This document shows, one piece after another, positions 1-8,440 of a stretch of 64,000 nucleotides of DNA; the first letter of the stretch is position 1; each line of letters begins with the position of its first letter. The translations under genes were made by a program, and so were the position numbers. The stretch is from positions 124,001-188,000 of the forward strand of contig NZ_BMQJ01000010.1 in NCBI RefSeq assembly GCF_014648055.1. Direction: 5' to 3'. A model generated the notes under the pieces. The model did not search any database, was not told the DNA's origin, and saw nothing but the letters and a program-made list of their open reading frames with translations. The stretch comes from Streptosporangium pseudovulgare. Lineage in GTDB: Bacteria > Actinomycetota > Actinomycetes > Streptosporangiales > Streptosporangiaceae.

Positions 1-28
1 GCGGCCGGGCGACCCGGCACCGGTCAGC

Positions 29-70
29 GGCCTGGCGCCGGTGTACCGGCCGAGGCATTGCCTCCAGGCC
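29..70. terminator. Hairpin-rich 3' flank of glgC
   Basis: A perfect 14-base palindrome (37-50, arms GCCGGT and ACCGGC) lies inside outer arms GGCCTGG (29-35) and CCAGGCC (64-70). It sits just past the glgC stop on the minus strand. A T-tract-free hairpin of this kind is a common actinobacterial terminator form. The gene on its other side is outside the window. Confidence 0.4.
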
Positions 71-75
71 GCCCG

Positions 76-1302
76 TCAGCGGTCGATGATCTCGTTCTTG
101 CCGATGACCACGATCCCGTTCCGGGTGACCGCGAACCGGCTGCGGTCGTACTCGAGGTCGAAGCCGATCCGCGCCCCGTCGGGGATGACCACGTTCTTGT
201 CGATGATCGCCTTGCGGACGACGGCGCCCCGGCCGATCTTCACGTTGTCCATCAGCACCGAGTCCTCCACCCGCGAGTGCGAGTGCAGCACCACACCGGG
301 GGAGAGGATCGAGTGGTCCGCCAGGCCGCCGGAGACGATCACACCGGCGGACACCAGGGAGTCGACCGCCCGCCCGACCCGGTCGCCCTCGTTGTGGACG
401 AACTTGGCCGGCGGGAGCGGGTCGTGCCAGGTGTAGATCGGCCACTGCTGGTTGTACAGGTTGAAGACCGGGTGCGGTGAGATGAGGTCCATGTGGGCCT
501 CGTAGAAGGCGTCGAGCGTTCCGACGTCGCGCCAGTAGCCACGGTCGCGCTCGGTGGAGCCGGGCACCACGTTGTCGGCGAAGTCGTACACCTGGGCGCC
601 GCCGGACTTCACCAGCATCGGGATGATGTTCCCGCCGAGGTCGTGCTTGCTGGTGGGGTCGAGCGCGTCCTCGCGGAGCGCGTCGAGCATCGCCTGGGTC
701 TTGAAGACGTAGTTGCCCATCGACGCGTACACCTGGTCGGGGGCGTCGGGCAGCCCCACCGCGTCCTTGGGCTTCTCGCGGAACGCCACGATCCGCCGCC
801 CGGCCGGGTCGGTCTCGATCACCCCGAACTGGTCGGCGAGCGACAGCGGCTGCCGGATGGCCGCCACCGTCACGTCGGCGCCGGAGTCGATGTGCTGCTC
901 GACCATCTGCCGGGGGTCCATCCGGTAGATGTGGTCGGCGCCGAACACGATGACGTGCTCGGGCATCTCGTCGTAGATGAGGTTCAGGTTCTGGAACAGC
1001 GCGTCGGCCGACCCGGAGAACCAGTGCGGGCCCAGCCGCTGCTGAGCGGGCACCGGGGTGACGTAGTTGCCCAGCATGGTCGACAGCCGCCAGGTGCGGG
1101 AGACGTGCCGGTCGAGGCTGTGGCTCTTGTACTGCGTCAGCACCACGATCTTCAGGTACTGGCCGTTGGCCAGATTCGACAGCACGAAGTCGACGAGCCG
1201 GTATATCCCCCCGAACGGCACGGCCGGCTTGGCCCGGTCGGCCGTGAGCGGCATCAGCCGCTTGCCTTCGCCGCCGGCGAGGACGATCGCGAGGACTCTC
1301 AT
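76..1302 (-). CDS. glgC: Glucose-1-phosphate adenylyltransferase
   Basis: Makes ADP-glucose from glucose 1-phosphate and ATP, the activated glucose donor for cytoplasmic glycogen and maltose-1-phosphate synthesis. The 408-residue product has the family's length. It opens with the nucleotide-binding signature GGEGKRL and the AKPAVPFGG segment near residues 11-33, carries DHIYRMDP near residue 122, and ends in a left-handed beta-helix-like C-terminus ([18 protein letters not shown]). It is divergent from glgA, 49 bases away, so the two probably share a control region. This is the standard actinobacterial arrangement and identification is secure. Confidence 0.97.
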   Translation of the reverse strand: MRVLAIVLAGGEGKRLMPLTADRAKPAVPFGGIYRLVDFVLSNLANGQYLKIVVLTQYKSHSLDRHVSRTWRLSTMLGNYVTPVPAQQRLGPHWFSGSADALFQNLNLIYDEMPEHVIVFGADHIYRMDPRQMVEQHIDSGADVTVAAIRQPLSLADQFGVIETDPAGRRIVAFREKPKDAVGLPDAPDQVYASMGNYVFKTQAMLDALREDALDPTSKHDLGGNIIPMLVKSGGAQVYDFADNVVPGSTERDRGYWRDVGTLDAFYEAHMDLISPHPVFNLYNQQWPIYTWHDPLPPAKFVHNEGDRVGRAVDSLVSAGVIVSGGLADHSILSPGVVLHSHSRVEDSVLMDNVKIGRGAVVRKAIIDKNVVIPDGARIGFDLEYDRSRFAVTRNGIVVIGKNEIIDR

Positions 1303-1351
1303 ACACCCGACCCTAACCCGATGAACAGGGATGAAACACTACGCTGATCAT
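1303..1351. promoter_or_regulatory. Divergent glgC/glgA control region
   Basis: Only 49 bases separate the two divergent starts, so both promoters must overlap here or lie partly in the coding 5' ends. It is locally less GC-rich than its surroundings. I see no clear operator. Confidence 0.5.
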
Positions 1352-2530
1352 ATGCGCGTTGATCTGCTGAGCCGCGAGTATCCCCCAGAGGTGTACGGCG
1401 GCGCCGGTGTCCATGTCGAGTACCTCGCCCGCGAACTGCGGAGGCTGGCCGAGGTCCGGGTGCGCTGCTTCGGAGCGCCCCGGGCGGAGGAGGGGGTGGC
1501 GGCGTACCGGACGCCGGCCGGGCTGGAGGAGGCCAACGCCGCCCTCCAGGTCCTCGGCGTCGACCTGGAGATGGCGGCGGCGTGCCGGGGCGCGGACCTG
1601 GTGCACAGCCACACCTGGTACGCCAACTTCGCCGGCCACGTCGCCAAGATGCTGTACGGCGTCCCGCACGTGATGACCACCCACAGCCTGGAGCCGCTGC
1701 GGCCGTGGAAGGCCGAGCAGCTCGGCGGCGGCTACACCCTGTCGTCCTGGGCCGAGCGCGGCGCGCTGGCGAGCGCCGACGCGGTCGTCGCGGTCTCGGA
1801 GGGCATGCGCCGCGACGTGCTGGCCGCCTACCCGGAGGTGGCGCCGGAGAAGGTCACGGTGATCCACAACGGGATCGACACCGCCCAGTACGCCCCCGAT
1901 CCCGACACCGGCTTCCTGACCAGGCACGGCATCGACCCGGCCCGGCCGTACGTGGTGTTCGTGGGCCGGATCACCCGGCAGAAGGGGCTGGTCCACCTGC
2001 TGCACGCGGCACGGGACCTGCGGAGCGACGCCCAGCTCGTGCTCTGCGCGGGCGCGCCGGACACCCCGGAGATCGCCGAGGAGGTGACCGCCCTGGTCCG
2101 GGGGCTGGACCGCGAGGGCGTGGTGTGGATCTCGGAGATGCTCCCGCGCCCCGAGGTGATCCAGATCCTGACCCACGCCACGGTGTTCGTCTGCCCCTCG
2201 GTCTACGAGCCGATGGGCATCGTGAACCTGGAGGCCATGGCCTGTGAGACAGCCGTGGTGGCCACCGCCACCGGTGGCATCCCCGAGGTCGTGGCCGACG
2301 GGTCGACGGGCCTGCTGGTGCCGATCGAGCAGTCCGCCGCCGACGGCTCTCCCGACGACCCCGAGCGGTTCGCCGCCGACCTCGCCGAGCGGATCAACCG
2401 GCTGCTGGACGACCCGAAGCTGGCCGCCGAGCTGGGCGCGGCCGGGCGGGCACGGGCCGTGGAGCACTTCTCCTGGGCCAGGATCGCCGAGCGGACGATG
2501 GACCTGTACCGGTCGGTGACCGCCTCCTGA
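1352..2530 (+). CDS. glgA: Glycogen synthase / GlgM-type GT4 glucosyltransferase
   Basis: A GT-B fold family 4 glucosyltransferase that uses ADP-glucose. The 392-residue size and the N-terminus MRVDLLSREYPPEVYGGAGV match the actinobacterial GlgA/GlgM group, whose mycobacterial member makes maltose 1-phosphate with ADP-glucose. Seen: N-terminal Rossmann domain with HSHTWYANF, linker VIHNGIDT, then VFVGRITRQKG, and the donor-site stretch PSVYEPMGIVNLEAMAC. The ATG at 1352 is preferred over 1331 because homologues begin at MRVxLLxREYPP. Which acceptor it prefers cannot be told from sequence. Confidence 0.93.
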   Translation: MRVDLLSREYPPEVYGGAGVHVEYLARELRRLAEVRVRCFGAPRAEEGVAAYRTPAGLEEANAALQVLGVDLEMAAACRGADLVHSHTWYANFAGHVAKMLYGVPHVMTTHSLEPLRPWKAEQLGGGYTLSSWAERGALASADAVVAVSEGMRRDVLAAYPEVAPEKVTVIHNGIDTAQYAPDPDTGFLTRHGIDPARPYVVFVGRITRQKGLVHLLHAARDLRSDAQLVLCAGAPDTPEIAEEVTALVRGLDREGVVWISEMLPRPEVIQILTHATVFVCPSVYEPMGIVNLEAMACETAVVATATGGIPEVVADGSTGLLVPIEQSAADGSPDDPERFAADLAERINRLLDDPKLAAELGAAGRARAVEHFSWARIAERTMDLYRSVTAS

Positions 2531-2665
2531 CGGGAGCCGCCGGGCCGGCCTCGCCGGCGGACCCGGCGCCGGACGCCGCGCGCGGCCCGTTCGCGCCCCG
2601 GCCGCCCCGCCCCGCCGCCTCCCGCGCGGGTACGGCGGAGCGGCGGGGACGGCGATACGGCGGGG

Positions 2666-3031
2666 TCAACGGCTGATGAGGCTCAGGATGACGTTGTGGG
2701 CGTGGTGGGCCTTCTCGTCGCCGCGGAACTCCACCTCGTAGGTGTGGGTGCCCACGTGGACGGCGATGGCGCCGGAGGAGAAGAACCCGCCCGCGAGGGA
2801 CTTGTTGCTCACCACGCTGACGGCCGAGATCTTGCTGTAGGGGATGCTCGTGATGGCGATCTTCTTGCCCACGAACGACTTGTCCTGGACGATCACCCGC
2901 CTGTCGGTGAGGCCGAGGAACCCGGTGCCCGCGCCGATGGCGTCGTAGACGGCGATGATCTGCTCGCCGGGCATCAGGCCGCTCTCGATCTGACGGAGCT
3001 GCTCCTTGCGGTCGTACGCGATCTGCGTCAT
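2666..3031 (-). CDS. Bacterial PH-domain-like protein
   Basis: A 121-residue cytoplasmic protein with no signal peptide or membrane segment. The pattern LMPGEQIIAVYDAIG, then FLGLTDRRVIVQDKS and YSKISAVSVV, is typical of small bacterial pleckstrin-homology-like (bPH) domains. The ATG at 3031 is chosen because GAGAGG lies a few bases upstream; a longer in-frame reading to 3088 has no good ribosome site. Its role is unknown. It is convergent with glgA and divergent from the laccase-domain gene. Confidence 0.8.
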   Translation of the reverse strand: MTQIAYDRKEQLRQIESGLMPGEQIIAVYDAIGAGTGFLGLTDRRVIVQDKSFVGKKIAITSIPYSKISAVSVVSNKSLAGGFFSSGAIAVHVGTHTYEVEFRGDEKAHHAHNVILSLISR

Positions 3032-3135
3032 GCGCTCGCAACCTCTCGGGGGAACCGGCGGAACGGAGGGTCCGCGCTGACGGTGCAACGAACGCGGTGG
3101 GGGAGGGGTTCCGCCGGGTCGGTAAGGTCGGGGCC

Positions 3136-3837
3136 GTGAACGTTCAGATGAGGATCACGGACCGTCACGGAGGCGTGAGCGCTGCGCCGTACGACACCCG
3201 CAACCTCGGCGGCGCGTGCGGGGACGACCCCGCGGCGGTCGCGGCCAACCGGGCCAGGACCGCGGCGGAGTTCGGACTGGATCGGGTCGTGTTCATGCGG
3301 CAGGTCCACAGCGCCGACGTCCGCTACGTCACCGAGCCGTTCGGCGACGACCCGCCGCCGCTGGACGGCGTCTGCACCGACGTCCCCGGTCTCGGCCTGG
3401 CGGCGCTGTGCGCCGACTGCGCGCCCGTCCTGCTGGCCGACCCCGCGGCGGGCCTGGTGGGCGCGGCGCACTCCGGGCGGGCCGGCACCGTCTCGGGGGT
3501 GGTCCCGGCGCTGGTGGCGGAGATGACGGCGCGCGGCGCGGAGCCGGGCCGGATGACCGCCCTGATCGGCCCGATGGCCTGCGGGAGCTGCTACGAGGTG
3601 CCGGAGGAGATGCGCGCCGAGGTCACGGCCGTCGTCCCCGAGGCGTGGTCGATCACCCGCCACGACACCCCCGCCCTCGACCTGCGGGCCGCGGTCAACT
3701 CGCAGCTCGCCAGGGCCGGTGTCGGCGAGGTCACCCACGACACGCGCTGCACCATCGAGAGCCCCGAGCTGTTCTCCCACCGCCGCGACGGCGTGACCGG
3801 CCGCTTCGCCGGCTACGTCTGGCTGGAGCGGGACTAG
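3136..3837 (+). CDS. Laccase-domain (YfiH/LACC1-type) purine nucleoside enzyme
   Basis: A polyphenol-oxidase/laccase-domain protein. Characterised relatives (YfiH, YlmD, human LACC1) act as zinc-dependent purine nucleoside phosphorylases and adenosine deaminases rather than as real laccases. The metal and catalytic signature is present: RQVHSADV, CADCAPVLLAD, AAHSGRAGT and the IGPMACGSCYEV loop. GTG 3136 places the conserved MRITDRHGGVS segment at the start; an upstream GTG at 3097 is possible. In many Gram-positives this family lies next to yggS and sepF in the cell-division cluster, but not here. Confidence 0.88.
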   Translation: MNVQMRITDRHGGVSAAPYDTRNLGGACGDDPAAVAANRARTAAEFGLDRVVFMRQVHSADVRYVTEPFGDDPPPLDGVCTDVPGLGLAALCADCAPVLLADPAAGLVGAAHSGRAGTVSGVVPALVAEMTARGAEPGRMTALIGPMACGSCYEVPEEMRAEVTAVVPEAWSITRHDTPALDLRAAVNSQLARAGVGEVTHDTRCTIESPELFSHRRDGVTGRFAGYVWLERD

Positions 3838-3840
3838 GCC

Positions 3841-4776
3841 CTAGGCCCGGTCCGGCGGCTCATGAGACTTTCCCTCCCGCGTCCACGGCCGCAGCTTCTC
3901 CGGGTTGCGGACCGCCCAGATCCGGGTGACGCGGCCGTCGGCGACATCGAACGAGGCCACGGTCGTGACGACGCCGGCGACCTGGGCCACCAGGCCCGGC
4001 ACGCCGTTGACCGGCCGCTCCAGGAGTTCGAGCCCCGGAGCCTTGTCGGCGATGGCGGCCATGTACCGGGCGATGGGCACGGCGCCCTCGATCGGGTGCA
4101 GGGCGGCGCCGACCATGCCGCCGCCGTCGGCGGTCATCACGGCGGCCGGGTCGAGGAGGTCGACGAGGGCCGCGATGTCCTTCGTCTCCCATGCCTCTTT
4201 GACATGCCGCACCACGTCGGCCTGCCGAGCCGCTGTCACCGGAGGGCGCGCGGCGCCCACCCGCCGCCGGGCGGAGGCCGCCAGCTGCTTGCAGGCCGCG
4301 GGGGTCCGGCCGAGGATGCCGGCGATCTCGGCGAAGGGGTAACGGAAGACGTCGTGCAGGACGAACGCCACCCGCTCGGCGGGCGTCATCGACTCCAGGA
4401 CGACGAGGAAGGCCATGGTCACCGATTCGTCCAGGACCATCTGGTCGGCCGGGTCGGCGGGGTCGGCGCCATGGCCGTGGTCCCACCCGGCGTGGCCGGG
4501 CAGCGGCTCGGGCAGCCACGCGCCGACATAGCGTTCACGCCGGGCCCGCGCCGAGCCGAGCACGTCCAGGCAGATGCGGCTGGTCACCGTCGTCAGCCAG
4601 GCGCCAGGGGACACGATCTCCTCCTGCCGGCTTCGTGGCAGCGCGTACCAGCGCGCGTAGGCCTCCTGTACCGCGTCCTCGGCCTCGGCCAGCGAACCGA
4701 GCAACCGGTAGGCGACATTGATCAGCTGGCGCCGCTCACCGGCTGTCTCATCGATGCTCGTTCCGGCCGTCCCCAT
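3841..4776 (-). CDS. ECF41/SigJ-type RNA polymerase sigma factor with SnoaL-like tail
   Basis: An extracytoplasmic-function sigma factor of 311 residues. Sigma region 2 (about residues 15-80, LAEAEDAVQEAYARW) and region 4 (about 125-175, FRYPFAEIAGILGRTPAACKQL) are followed by a SnoaL/NTF2-like domain of about 110 residues. The ECF41 hallmarks are visible: DGGG in the tail (TADGGGMVG) and a late NPEKLR motif. In this group the tail controls sigma activity in place of a separate anti-sigma factor. The usual COE oxidoreductase/epimerase partner gene is absent; the divergent neighbour is a small membrane protein instead. Confidence 0.9.
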   Translation of the reverse strand: MGTAGTSIDETAGERRQLINVAYRLLGSLAEAEDAVQEAYARWYALPRSRQEEIVSPGAWLTTVTSRICLDVLGSARARRERYVGAWLPEPLPGHAGWDHGHGADPADPADQMVLDESVTMAFLVVLESMTPAERVAFVLHDVFRYPFAEIAGILGRTPAACKQLAASARRRVGAARPPVTAARQADVVRHVKEAWETKDIAALVDLLDPAAVMTADGGGMVGAALHPIEGAVPIARYMAAIADKAPGLELLERPVNGVPGLVAQVAGVVTTVASFDVADGRVTRIWAVRNPEKLRPWTREGKSHEPPDRA

Positions 4777-4880
4777 ACTTCCGATCGCCTTCTCGCCTTA
4801 CCTTTCACCGGCCCGCGTCGTCGGACCGATGAGACCTTACCGACCTACTGCCCCCGAGGGCGGAACAGGGGGACCGTGGC

Positions 4881-5243
4881 ATGGCCACCCAGACGACGGC
4901 ACAGCGCAGCTTCTCGTTTCTGCGGATCGCGATCGCTCTGCAGACTCTGACCATCTTCCTTCAGGCGGTTTCCGCCGGACTGCTGCTGACCACGTCCTAC
5001 GGAGAGACGCTGCACAGTGTCGGAGCCCGCGTGATGTACGGGGCGGCGCTGCTGTACGTGGTCGCGGCGGTGCTGGCGTGGAAGCCGGGCGGCGGCTCGC
5101 CCCGCCCCATCTGGCACGCGTCCGGCTTCCTCGTCCTCGCCTCCGCCCAGGTCGCGCTGGGCATCGCGAACGTACCGGCGGTCCACCTTCCCCTGGGCGT
5201 CCTGATGTTCGGGCTGAGCGTGCTGGCGCTGACGCGGCGCTGA
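4881..5243 (+). CDS. Small four-helix membrane protein
   Basis: A 120-residue protein with about four hydrophobic helices (around residues 12-34, 50-67, 73-92, 98-117) and no catalytic motif I recognise. The start ATG 4881 follows an AGGGGG tract. It is divergent from the ECF41 sigma gene with 104 bases between starts, so it is a reasonable candidate target or partner of that sigma factor. That link is inferred from position only. Confidence 0.7.
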   Translation: MATQTTAQRSFSFLRIAIALQTLTIFLQAVSAGLLLTTSYGETLHSVGARVMYGAALLYVVAAVLAWKPGGGSPRPIWHASGFLVLASAQVALGIANVPAVHLPLGVLMFGLSVLALTRR

Positions 5244-5288
5244 GATCCGGTACGGGAGCACACCGGGATCGGTCAGGGCCCGTCCCGC

Positions 5289-5326
5289 GCGCCCCCTTCC
5301 GGTGCGGCCGCACCGGAAGGGGGCGC
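5289..5326. terminator. 38-base perfect palindrome between convergent genes
   Basis: Positions 5289-5326 form a perfect 38-base inverted repeat with two 17-base arms around GGCC. It lies between the stop of the small membrane gene (plus) and the end of the CbiX-like gene (minus), so it can serve both as an intrinsic terminator. There is no T-tract. Confidence 0.75.
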
Positions 5327-5359
5327 ACGCGTGAAGCCGCCGGCCGCCGACGGCTCTCG

Positions 5360-5431
5360 GCCGTCCTCGGTCGCCGGCCGAGGGTCTTCCTCGCTCACCG
5401 GCCGTCGATCGTCCTCGCTCACCGGCCGGCC
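5360..5431. repeat. Three degenerate 24-base tandem repeats
   Basis: Units at 5360-5383, 5384-5407 and 5408-5431 share the core TCCTCGCTCACCGGCC; the second and third are identical over those 16 bases. They lie downstream of the CbiX-like gene in a gene-free gap. No function can be assigned. Confidence 0.7.
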
Positions 5432-5462
5432 TCGACCGTCAGCCGTGCCCGGCCGCCGGTCG

Positions 5463-6281
5463 TCAGTCGTCCTCGGCCAGGACGCTTCCGTAGGCGCGGG
5501 CGGCGAGGTCGGCGATGAGGTCGTGCGCGCCGAGCAGGTCGGCGGACTCGGCGCCGATCAGTGCCGCCGCCTCGCCCACCAGGCCGGGGTCGGCCTCGGG
5601 GCCGATGAGGCAGGGGGAGAGGGCGATGCGCTCGGCGCCGACGCCGCGCAGCCGCTCGGCCGCGGCGGCGGCGTCCGGGCCGCCGTCCAGGGAGGCGACC
5701 AGCACGGGGAGGGTCAGGCGCGAGGCCAGCAGGACGGCCGTCGGCTGGGCCTCGGCCGCCCCGGCCGCGCCGCCGACCGTGGCGAGGACGACCGCGTCGA
5801 TGGGGCTTCCGACGTTGAGCAGCCGCATCCGGTCCGCGCGGGCCAGGTTCTTCTCGGCCAGGCGGATGTGCAGCGCCTCGGCGAGCAGCGGGTGCGGCCC
5901 GAGCGACTCGGTGACGCGCGCCGCCGTCCCGCTCGCCGCGACCGCCGCGGCGATCACGCCGTCGGCGACCGGGTGCGGGCCGGTCAGCAGGGGCACCACG
6001 ATGGCGGCCTCGCCGTCCGCGGGACGCTCACGGGCCGCCGCCTCCAGCTCGGAGGTCAGCTCCTTGCCGTCCTCGCCGAGACCGGCGAGGCGCACTTCGA
6101 TCTGTGGGTTGTCCACCCGGATCATGGACGCCAGCTCGGCGGCGACGCCTGACGCGTCGCCGAGCGTGGCGAGCACCAGCGCGGGTGCCTCGGGTGGGAG
6201 CTGGGAGGGCACGGGTCTGCGGTGCCGGCCGGAGGGCCGTACGGCGCGCCCGCGTACGGGGAGGCTGGAACTCTCACTCAC
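5463..6281 (-). CDS. CbiX/SirB-like chelatase-family protein with altered active site
   Basis: A 272-residue member of the sirohydrochlorin chelatase fold with two repeated CbiX-like halves. The second-half signature LGPHPLLAEAL (about residues 126-136) is intact. The first-half signature, normally AHGSRD with a metal-binding histidine, reads ATLGDASG (about residues 38-45) and lacks that histidine. As I recall it, streptomycetes carry a similar subfamily with the same basic N-terminal leader (RPSGRHRRPVPSQ). It may bind a tetrapyrrole or metal without being a normal chelatase. No cobalamin or siroheme genes are nearby. GTG start. Confidence 0.75.
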   Translation of the reverse strand: MSESSSLPVRGRAVRPSGRHRRPVPSQLPPEAPALVLATLGDASGVAAELASMIRVDNPQIEVRLAGLGEDGKELTSELEAAARERPADGEAAIVVPLLTGPHPVADGVIAAAVAASGTAARVTESLGPHPLLAEALHIRLAEKNLARADRMRLLNVGSPIDAVVLATVGGAAGAAEAQPTAVLLASRLTLPVLVASLDGGPDAAAAAERLRGVGAERIALSPCLIGPEADPGLVGEAAALIGAESADLLGAHDLIADLAARAYGSVLAEDD

Positions 6282-6461
6282 AGGGGCGGACTCTAGGGGT
6301 ATTTTCCCACCTTTGTAACTGAAAATGGCAGCAATTCCGTCACGACCTGCGCCGTGCGGGCGGTACGGACATCCCCGGATCGGCTCCCTTCCGGGAGCCG
6401 GACCGGACGGTCACGGACCGTGGGCCGGCGGGCGCGCGCCCACCGGCCCGCGCGGGCCGGG

Positions 6462-7019
6462 TCAGACGTCGCGGTACCCCTCCCACTCGTCCTCCAGGGC
6501 CGAGTGGATCACGGAGTCGCGCCAGGTGCCCCGGGCCCGCACGTGGTGCCTGATCCGGCCCTCCTCGACCATCCCGGCCACCAGCATCGCGAGCTGGGCC
6601 GCGGTGTTGGCGGGGGAGCGCGCGCCCCAGACGCGGTGCAGGCGCAGATCCCGGAAGCCGAACGCGAGCACCAGCCGGATCAGGTCGGTGCCGATGCCGC
6701 GGCCCCAGTGGTCGGGCCGCAGGCCGAGGCCGAGCTCCGCGCTGTGCGGGTGGTCGGCGTCGATGCGCAGGCGGGCCACGCCGATGGCGTCGTCGCGGTC
6801 GGCCTCGGTCACGGCGAGCACGTACAGGCGGCGGGGCTCGGCGCGGGCGGCGTCCATCGCCTCGGCGACGATCTCCTCGACCTCCTCGCGGGTGCGCGGG
6901 TCGAACGGCAGGTGCTCGGTGGCGGTGGGGTCGCCGTACACGGCATGCATCGCGTCCACGTCCGCGGCGGTCACTTCCCTCAGCCGGAGCCTCTTGCCGG
7001 AGATCTCAACGTGGCGCAT
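6462..7019 (-). CDS. GNAT acetyltransferase, RimJ/RimL type
   Basis: A 185-residue GCN5-related N-acetyltransferase. The N-terminal strand KRLRLREVTAADVDAMHAVY, the core LGLGLRPDHWGRGIGTDLIRL with its acetyl-CoA pyrophosphate-binding GRGIGT, and the late motif GARSPANTAAQLAMLVAGM are typical of the RimJ/RimL group that acetylates protein N-termini or small amines. The substrate is unknown. It stands alone, transcribed toward the CbiX-like gene. Confidence 0.88.
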   Translation of the reverse strand: MRHVEISGKRLRLREVTAADVDAMHAVYGDPTATEHLPFDPRTREEVEEIVAEAMDAARAEPRRLYVLAVTEADRDDAIGVARLRIDADHPHSAELGLGLRPDHWGRGIGTDLIRLVLAFGFRDLRLHRVWGARSPANTAAQLAMLVAGMVEEGRIRHHVRARGTWRDSVIHSALEDEWEGYRDV

Positions 7020-7084
7020 GGGCAGACGCTAATGCCTCAGCAGTACCAGAAGCTAGGGACTGACACCCCGATATCATCCCAAAA

Positions 7085-7117
7085 ACCATGAAATATGTCG
7101 TGATCCGGGTTCATGGT
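7085..7117. promoter_or_regulatory. Inverted repeat in an AT-richer gap upstream of the hydrolase
   Basis: Arms ACCATGAA (7085-7092) and TTCATGGT (7110-7117) flank 17 bases. The surrounding 7020-7140 stretch is clearly less GC-rich than the rest and lies between the divergent GNAT gene and the hydrolase. It is a plausible promoter/operator zone; the binding protein is unknown. Confidence 0.4.
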
Positions 7118-7264
7118 GAAAAAAGGTTGTTATCCCCTTGCGATCACCGCGTCGCCGGGGCGGTCAGGGCCGGGGCCGAGGGGCACCGCCGGCATCGGCT
7201 TCCGCCGGGCTCCTGCCGCCGGCCTGCGTCCCGGGCTCATCCCAGTGCGACCATTCAGGGGATA

Positions 7265-8386
7265 GTGGACAATAAGCGGATGATCTTCGCATCAGAGGTG
7301 CTCGTGGTCACCGGTCCCGCCCTGGTCGCCGATCTCCGGCTGCTCACCGAGGTGGCCGACCGCGAGTTCGCCGCCCTCGGCGTCCAGGGCAGGGTGTCGC
7401 CGGCCGCCGACCTGCCCGCCTTCCGCGAGGCACTGGAGTCGCCGGGCCCGGTGGTCGCCGTCCCCGGTCCCGACCCCGAGGCGCGCGCGCTGTTCGCCGG
7501 GCACCCCCGGGCCGTCTGGGTGGACCTCACCAAGCCGGCCGCCCCGGGCGACCGGTTTCCCCCGCCCGCCTCGGGACCCGGCGCGACGTACCTGTACGGG
7601 CGCGGGGTCGGCGGGCTGACCTGGGCGATCAGGCACGCCGTGCACCGGCTGCGGTGGCCGGCCCGGCGCGTCCCCTACGGCGAGCACCCCGACCAGTGGG
7701 CCGAGGTGCGCCTCCCGGAGCGCGGTGACGCCGGCCGGGCGCCCGTGGCGGTGCTGCTGCACGGCGGCTACTGGCGCTCCGTCTGGGGCGCCGACCTGAT
7801 GGACGCGCTCTGCGTCGACCTGGCCGGACGCGGCTTCGCCGCCTGGAACCTGGAGTACCGCCGCCCCGACCTGCACGGCTGGGCCGCGACCACCGAGGAC
7901 GTGGCCCGCGGCGTCGCGCTGGCCGTCGGGGACGCCCCGGGGCCGGTCGTGCTCGTCGGCCACTCGGCGGGCGGCCAGCTCGCCCTGCGCGCCGCCGCCG
8001 ACGACCGCCGGGTCACCCTGGCCGTCTCCCTGGCCGGCATCGTGGACCTCGTGGAGGGCGAGCGCAGGAACCTGGGGGACGGCGCGGTGGAGGCCGCCCT
8101 CGGCGGGACGGCCGACGAGGCACCCGGGACCTACCGCGACTCCAGCCCGATGGAGCGGCTGCCCCTGGGCGTCCCCCAGCTCGTCGTGCAGGGCGGGGGC
8201 GACAACCTCGACCTCCTCGACCTGGGCCGCCGCTACGCCCGCGCCGCCCAGGACGCCGGAGACGACGTGACGTACCTGGAGATGTCCGGCGGCCACTTCG
8301 ACGTCATCGACGCCGCCTCCCCGATCTGGCGCGCCACCGCCGGCGCGATCACCGGACGCGTCTTCCCGTCCGACCGCTCCTCCTGA
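7265..8386 (+). CDS. Alpha/beta hydrolase, kynurenine-formamidase-like
   Basis: About 373 residues. The C-terminal 240 residues form an esterase-type alpha/beta hydrolase: oxyanion motif HGGYWR, nucleophile elbow GHSAGG, and a late SGGHFDVID that supplies the catalytic histidine. This matches the kynurenine formamidase/esterase group. The first 130 residues are a separate domain I do not recognise. Tryptophan 2,3-dioxygenase lies 1.6 kb downstream on the same strand, which supports hydrolysis of N-formylkynurenine, but the MerR- and AsnC-type regulator genes intervene. Start is either GTG 7265 (CAGGGGAT upstream) or ATG 7280. Confidence 0.72.
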   Translation: MDNKRMIFASEVLVVTGPALVADLRLLTEVADREFAALGVQGRVSPAADLPAFREALESPGPVVAVPGPDPEARALFAGHPRAVWVDLTKPAAPGDRFPPPASGPGATYLYGRGVGGLTWAIRHAVHRLRWPARRVPYGEHPDQWAEVRLPERGDAGRAPVAVLLHGGYWRSVWGADLMDALCVDLAGRGFAAWNLEYRRPDLHGWAATTEDVARGVALAVGDAPGPVVLVGHSAGGQLALRAAADDRRVTLAVSLAGIVDLVEGERRNLGDGAVEAALGGTADEAPGTYRDSSPMERLPLGVPQLVVQGGGDNLDLLDLGRRYARAAQDAGDDVTYLEMSGGHFDVIDAASPIWRATAGAITGRVFPSDRSS

Positions 8387-8440
8387 GGGGGAGGCTGTAC
8401 CTTCGAACCCTTGAAGCGCCGATGAGCCGATGAGGGGAAC

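Noticed and set aside
5463-6281. A cobalamin riboswitch upstream of the CbiX-like gene
   Set aside because: The 180-base upstream gap has no B12-box-like sequence or neighbouring cobalamin genes.
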